8,687 nt of DNA from contig WREB01000031.1 in assembly GCA_009779525.1 (NCBI GenBank), positions 1-8,687 on the forward strand. The letters run 5' to 3'. The translations under genes were made by a program, and so were the position numbers. Below the pieces are notes generated by a model. The model was given only the letters and a program-made list of their open reading frames with translations. It ran no database searches and was not told the DNA's origin. Within the stretch, counting starts at the first letter, position 1, and the number at the start of each line of letters is the position of its first letter. Source of the stretch: Defluviitaleaceae bacterium. GTDB lineage: Bacteria > Bacillota_A > Clostridia > Lachnospirales > WQUN01. Positions 7,314-8,687 of this stretch are shown here, piece after piece.

Positions 7314-8269
7314 TGGGACCGCTTTACGTGATCGCGGGGCCGACCGCCTGCAAGAAAACCGAAACCGCGGTGGAACTCGCCAAAATAATCGGCGGCGAAA
7401 TCGTGTCGGCGGATTCGATGCTCGTTTATAAAAAATTCGACATCGGAACGGTAAAACCGACGCCGTCCGAACGCGGCGGTATACCGCACCATATGATTGA
7501 CGTAGTTTCGCCGGATAAAATGTTTTCCGCGGCCATGTACTGCGAAATGGCAAAAAAAGCGATCGAGGGTATTTATTCGCGGGACAAGGTTCCCATAATC
7601 GCGGGCGGCACGGGTTTTTATATCAACGCCCTGCTTGGAGGGAACGGATTCGAATCCGATAACGCGGAAGCAAACCGCGAAACCGAAACGGATATGCAAA
7701 AGTCATTCGAGGCGCTGGCAAAGGAAAAGGGCAACGCGCATATACTCCGCATGCTGCGCGAAGTCGATCCGGATTCGGCCGATTCGATACACGAAAACAA
7801 CGCGAGGCGAGTCGCGCGCGCGCTGGCTTTTTTCCATACGGAGAACCGGCGGATTTCAGAGCATAACGCGGCGCAAAAAGCAAAAGCCGCCGCGTACGAT
7901 GCGCGGTTTACCGTGCTATACACGGAACGCGTCGCGCTTTACGACCGCATAAACAAGCGAGTCGACCGGATGGTCGCAAGCGGGCTTGAGGATGAGGTCA
8001 GGGGTCTGCTCGAGTACGGTTACGGCGCGGGACTGACGAGCATGCAGGGGATCGGCTACAAGGAAATGGTTTCGCACCTGACGGGCGGACGAACGATTGA
8101 CGAAGCCGTCGGAAGCATCAAGCTCGCGACGCGCCGGTTGGCGAAACGGCAGCTGACATGGTTCAAAAAATATTCGGCGGACGCTTTCTGGCTCGACGTC
8201 GGCTCGCTTTTGCCAAGCGAGGCGGCTTTGGAAATATATAACTATTTTAACGAACGGACGGATGATTGA
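7313..8269 (+). CDS. miaA: tRNA dimethylallyltransferase MiaA, with an atypical P-loop
   Basis: MiaA transfers a dimethylallyl group from dimethylallyl diphosphate to N6 of adenosine 37 in tRNAs reading UNN codons, the step before MiaB. The length (318 residues) is normal. Recognised motifs are the N-terminal phosphate loop, SADSM with Asp34 (likely general base), FDIGTVKPT, GIPHHMIDV, IIAGGTGFYI with Thr100, NNARRVARAL, the YDRINKRVDRM helix with Arg212 (the expected diphosphate/tRNA Arg), MQGIGYKEM and the C-terminal RLAKRQLTWFKK. The oddity is the P-loop, which reads GPTACKKT (residues 9-16). The glycine just before the conserved Lys is replaced by Lys14 (AAG at 7352-7354), without any length change. 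Everything else looks intact, so I call it functional with reservation. The gene shares one base with the mutL stop and abuts hfq directly. The mutL-miaA-hfq order is also found in Escherichia coli. Confidence 0.96.
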   Translation: MGPLYVIAGPTACKKTETAVELAKIIGGEIVSADSMLVYKKFDIGTVKPTPSERGGIPHHMIDVVSPDKMFSAAMYCEMAKKAIEGIYSRDKVPIIAGGTGFYINALLGGNGFESDNAEANRETETDMQKSFEALAKEKGNAHILRMLREVDPDSADSIHENNARRVARALAFFHTENRRISEHNAAQKAKAAAYDARFTVLYTERVALYDRINKRVDRMVASGLEDEVRGLLEYGYGAGLTSMQGIGYKEMVSHLTGGRTIDEAVGSIKLATRRLAKRQLTWFKKYSADAFWLDVGSLLPSEAALEIYNYFNERTDD

Positions 8270-8503
8270 ATGGCGCAGAATTATCAGGATTTAATACTCG
8301 GGTCGGCGCGCAGGGACAACACGGCGGTGGCGCTTTACCTAACGAGCGGGTTCCAGATACGCGGATACGTGCGGGCGTTCGACAACTACGTGATAATCGT
8401 GGAGTCGGACGGCAAGCAGCAGATGGTGTACAAGCACGCCGTTTCGACGATCGTACCGTCGAAGCAGGTTTCGTTGACAAGCCAGGCCCAGGCGGATTCT
8501 TGA
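8270..8503 (+). CDS. hfq: RNA-binding protein Hfq
   Basis: Hfq is the bacterial Sm-like protein. It forms hexameric rings that bind U-rich and A-rich RNA and, in many bacteria, pair small RNAs with mRNAs. The 77-residue protein begins with the QD element of the proximal face (Gln6). The Sm1 region includes GFQIRGYVRAFDNY, with Tyr40 at the aromatic proximal-site position, and the Sm2 motif VYKHAVSTIVP carries the Lys55-His56 pair. The rim segment reads ARRDN, with two arginines at 14-15 aligning with the first two rim arginines of E. coli Hfq. The C-terminal tail is short, Gln/Ser-rich and lacks the long disordered extension of enteric Hfq. The ATG begins immediately after the miaA TGA, and the only upstream help is a weak GGA-type element, so translation is probably coupled to miaA. 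Confidence 0.97.
   Translation: MAQNYQDLILGSARRDNTAVALYLTSGFQIRGYVRAFDNYVIIVESDGKQQMVYKHAVSTIVPSKQVSLTSQAQADS
8490..8495 (+). promoter_or_regulatory. Ribosome binding site supporting a TTG start
   Basis: AGGCGG inside the last codons of hfq lies 4 bases upstream of the TTG at 8500. It supports reading that TTG as the initiation codon of the downstream gene. The identical hexamer stands before miaA. Confidence 0.5.
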
Positions 8504-8687
8504 ATTTCTATAAAGTTTTAGCCGAACGGTTCGGTTTAAGCGAAAAAGCCGTCGGATTGGTCGAGGAAGCCGAGTCGCGGCTTGGGGAGTTTTTTTTGCT
8601 CGCGGACCAAATCGCTTCGATCAACCAATTGAAGGTGCTTAGCGCGATGCAGCGCCGCCGCCTCGGCGACGCCCATTTTTTATTCAC
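8500..8687 (+). CDS. Methionine gamma-lyase family / YnbB ('aluminium resistance') PLP enzyme, N-terminal part, cut by the window end
   Basis: The frame starts at TTG 8500, whose last two bases lie in the hfq TGA (TTGA overlap), and stays open to the window end (62 codons plus two bases). The visible residues match the N-terminus I know from the YnbB family: ERFGLSEKAV, a VEEAE helix, INQLKVLSAMQRRRL and the GDAHF element. These are PLP-dependent proteins of the Cys/Met metabolism fold, labelled 'aluminium resistance protein' or 'methionine gamma-lyase family'. The physiological reaction of this subfamily is not well settled, and the PLP lysine would lie far beyond the window. The TTG is preferred because homology begins right after it, no ATG or GTG lies nearby, and AGGCGG stands 4 bases upstream. 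A gene of this family next to hfq is a common clostridial arrangement and supports the call. Confidence 0.88.
   Translation, partial: MNFYKVLAERFGLSEKAVGLVEEAESRLGEFFLLADQIASINQLKVLSAMQRRRLGDAHFLF

Noticed and set aside
8474..8514. A perfect TTGACA (8474-8479) and a TATAAA (8509-8514) as a promoter for the last gene.
   Set aside because: The spacer is 29 bases, far from 17, and no acceptable -10 box lies at the right distance. The -10-like element would also lie downstream of the start codon.
1..8687. CRISPR arrays, tRNA/rRNA genes, insertion sequences, phage or defence genes.
   Set aside because: Genes fill the window almost completely. There are no spaced direct repeats, no transposase-like frames and no room for structural RNA genes.

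Overview
The window holds one gene strip on the + strand. It reads as chromosomal core sequence of a fairly GC-rich member of the Clostridia (Bacillota). The order miaB - YlbF-family gene - mutS - mutL - miaA - hfq - YnbB-type PLP enzyme is the arrangement I know from clostridial genomes. In Bacillus subtilis the miaB homologue ymcB is likewise followed by ymcA and, after cotE, by mutS and mutL. Codon use favours GCG/GCC, GGC, CGC and AGG, but keeps TTT for Phe and AAA for Lys, so A- and T-runs of 7-8 bases are scattered through an otherwise GC-rich sequence. I cannot name the genus.

Layout: (1) 2-1045 is the C-terminal part of an M29-family metallo-aminopeptidase whose beginning lies outside the window. 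(2) A 37-base gap carries a near-consensus sigma-A type promoter whose predicted start point falls on the A of the miaB ATG, so miaB looks leaderless. (3) From 1083 the genes miaB, a short YlbF/YmcA-family gene, mutS, mutL, miaA, hfq and the first 62 codons of a methionine gamma-lyase/YnbB-family gene follow with overlaps (ATGA, ATGA, TGATG, TTGA), one direct abutment (TGA|ATG) and a single 17-base gap before mutS. This is very probably one operon with translational coupling. No gap exceeds 40 bases, and I see no terminator, RNA gene, CRISPR array or mobile element.

The genes join three jobs. MutS and MutL are the mismatch recognition and nicking/matchmaking pair; MutL carries the endonuclease motif, so no MutH is needed. 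MiaA and MiaB act in sequence on adenosine 37 of tRNAs reading UNN codons (prenylation, then methylthiolation). Hfq is the RNA-binding Sm-like ring. The YlbF-type protein probably has an RNA-processing or regulatory role.

I found no undescribed multi-gene system. The details most worth a second look are a Lys in place of the invariant P-loop glycine of MiaA, the predicted leaderless start of miaB, a hexamer-repeat Gln/Glu/Asp linker in MutL flanked by A8 and A7 runs (a possible slippage site in a repair gene), and the four-cysteine tail of the YlbF-family protein.
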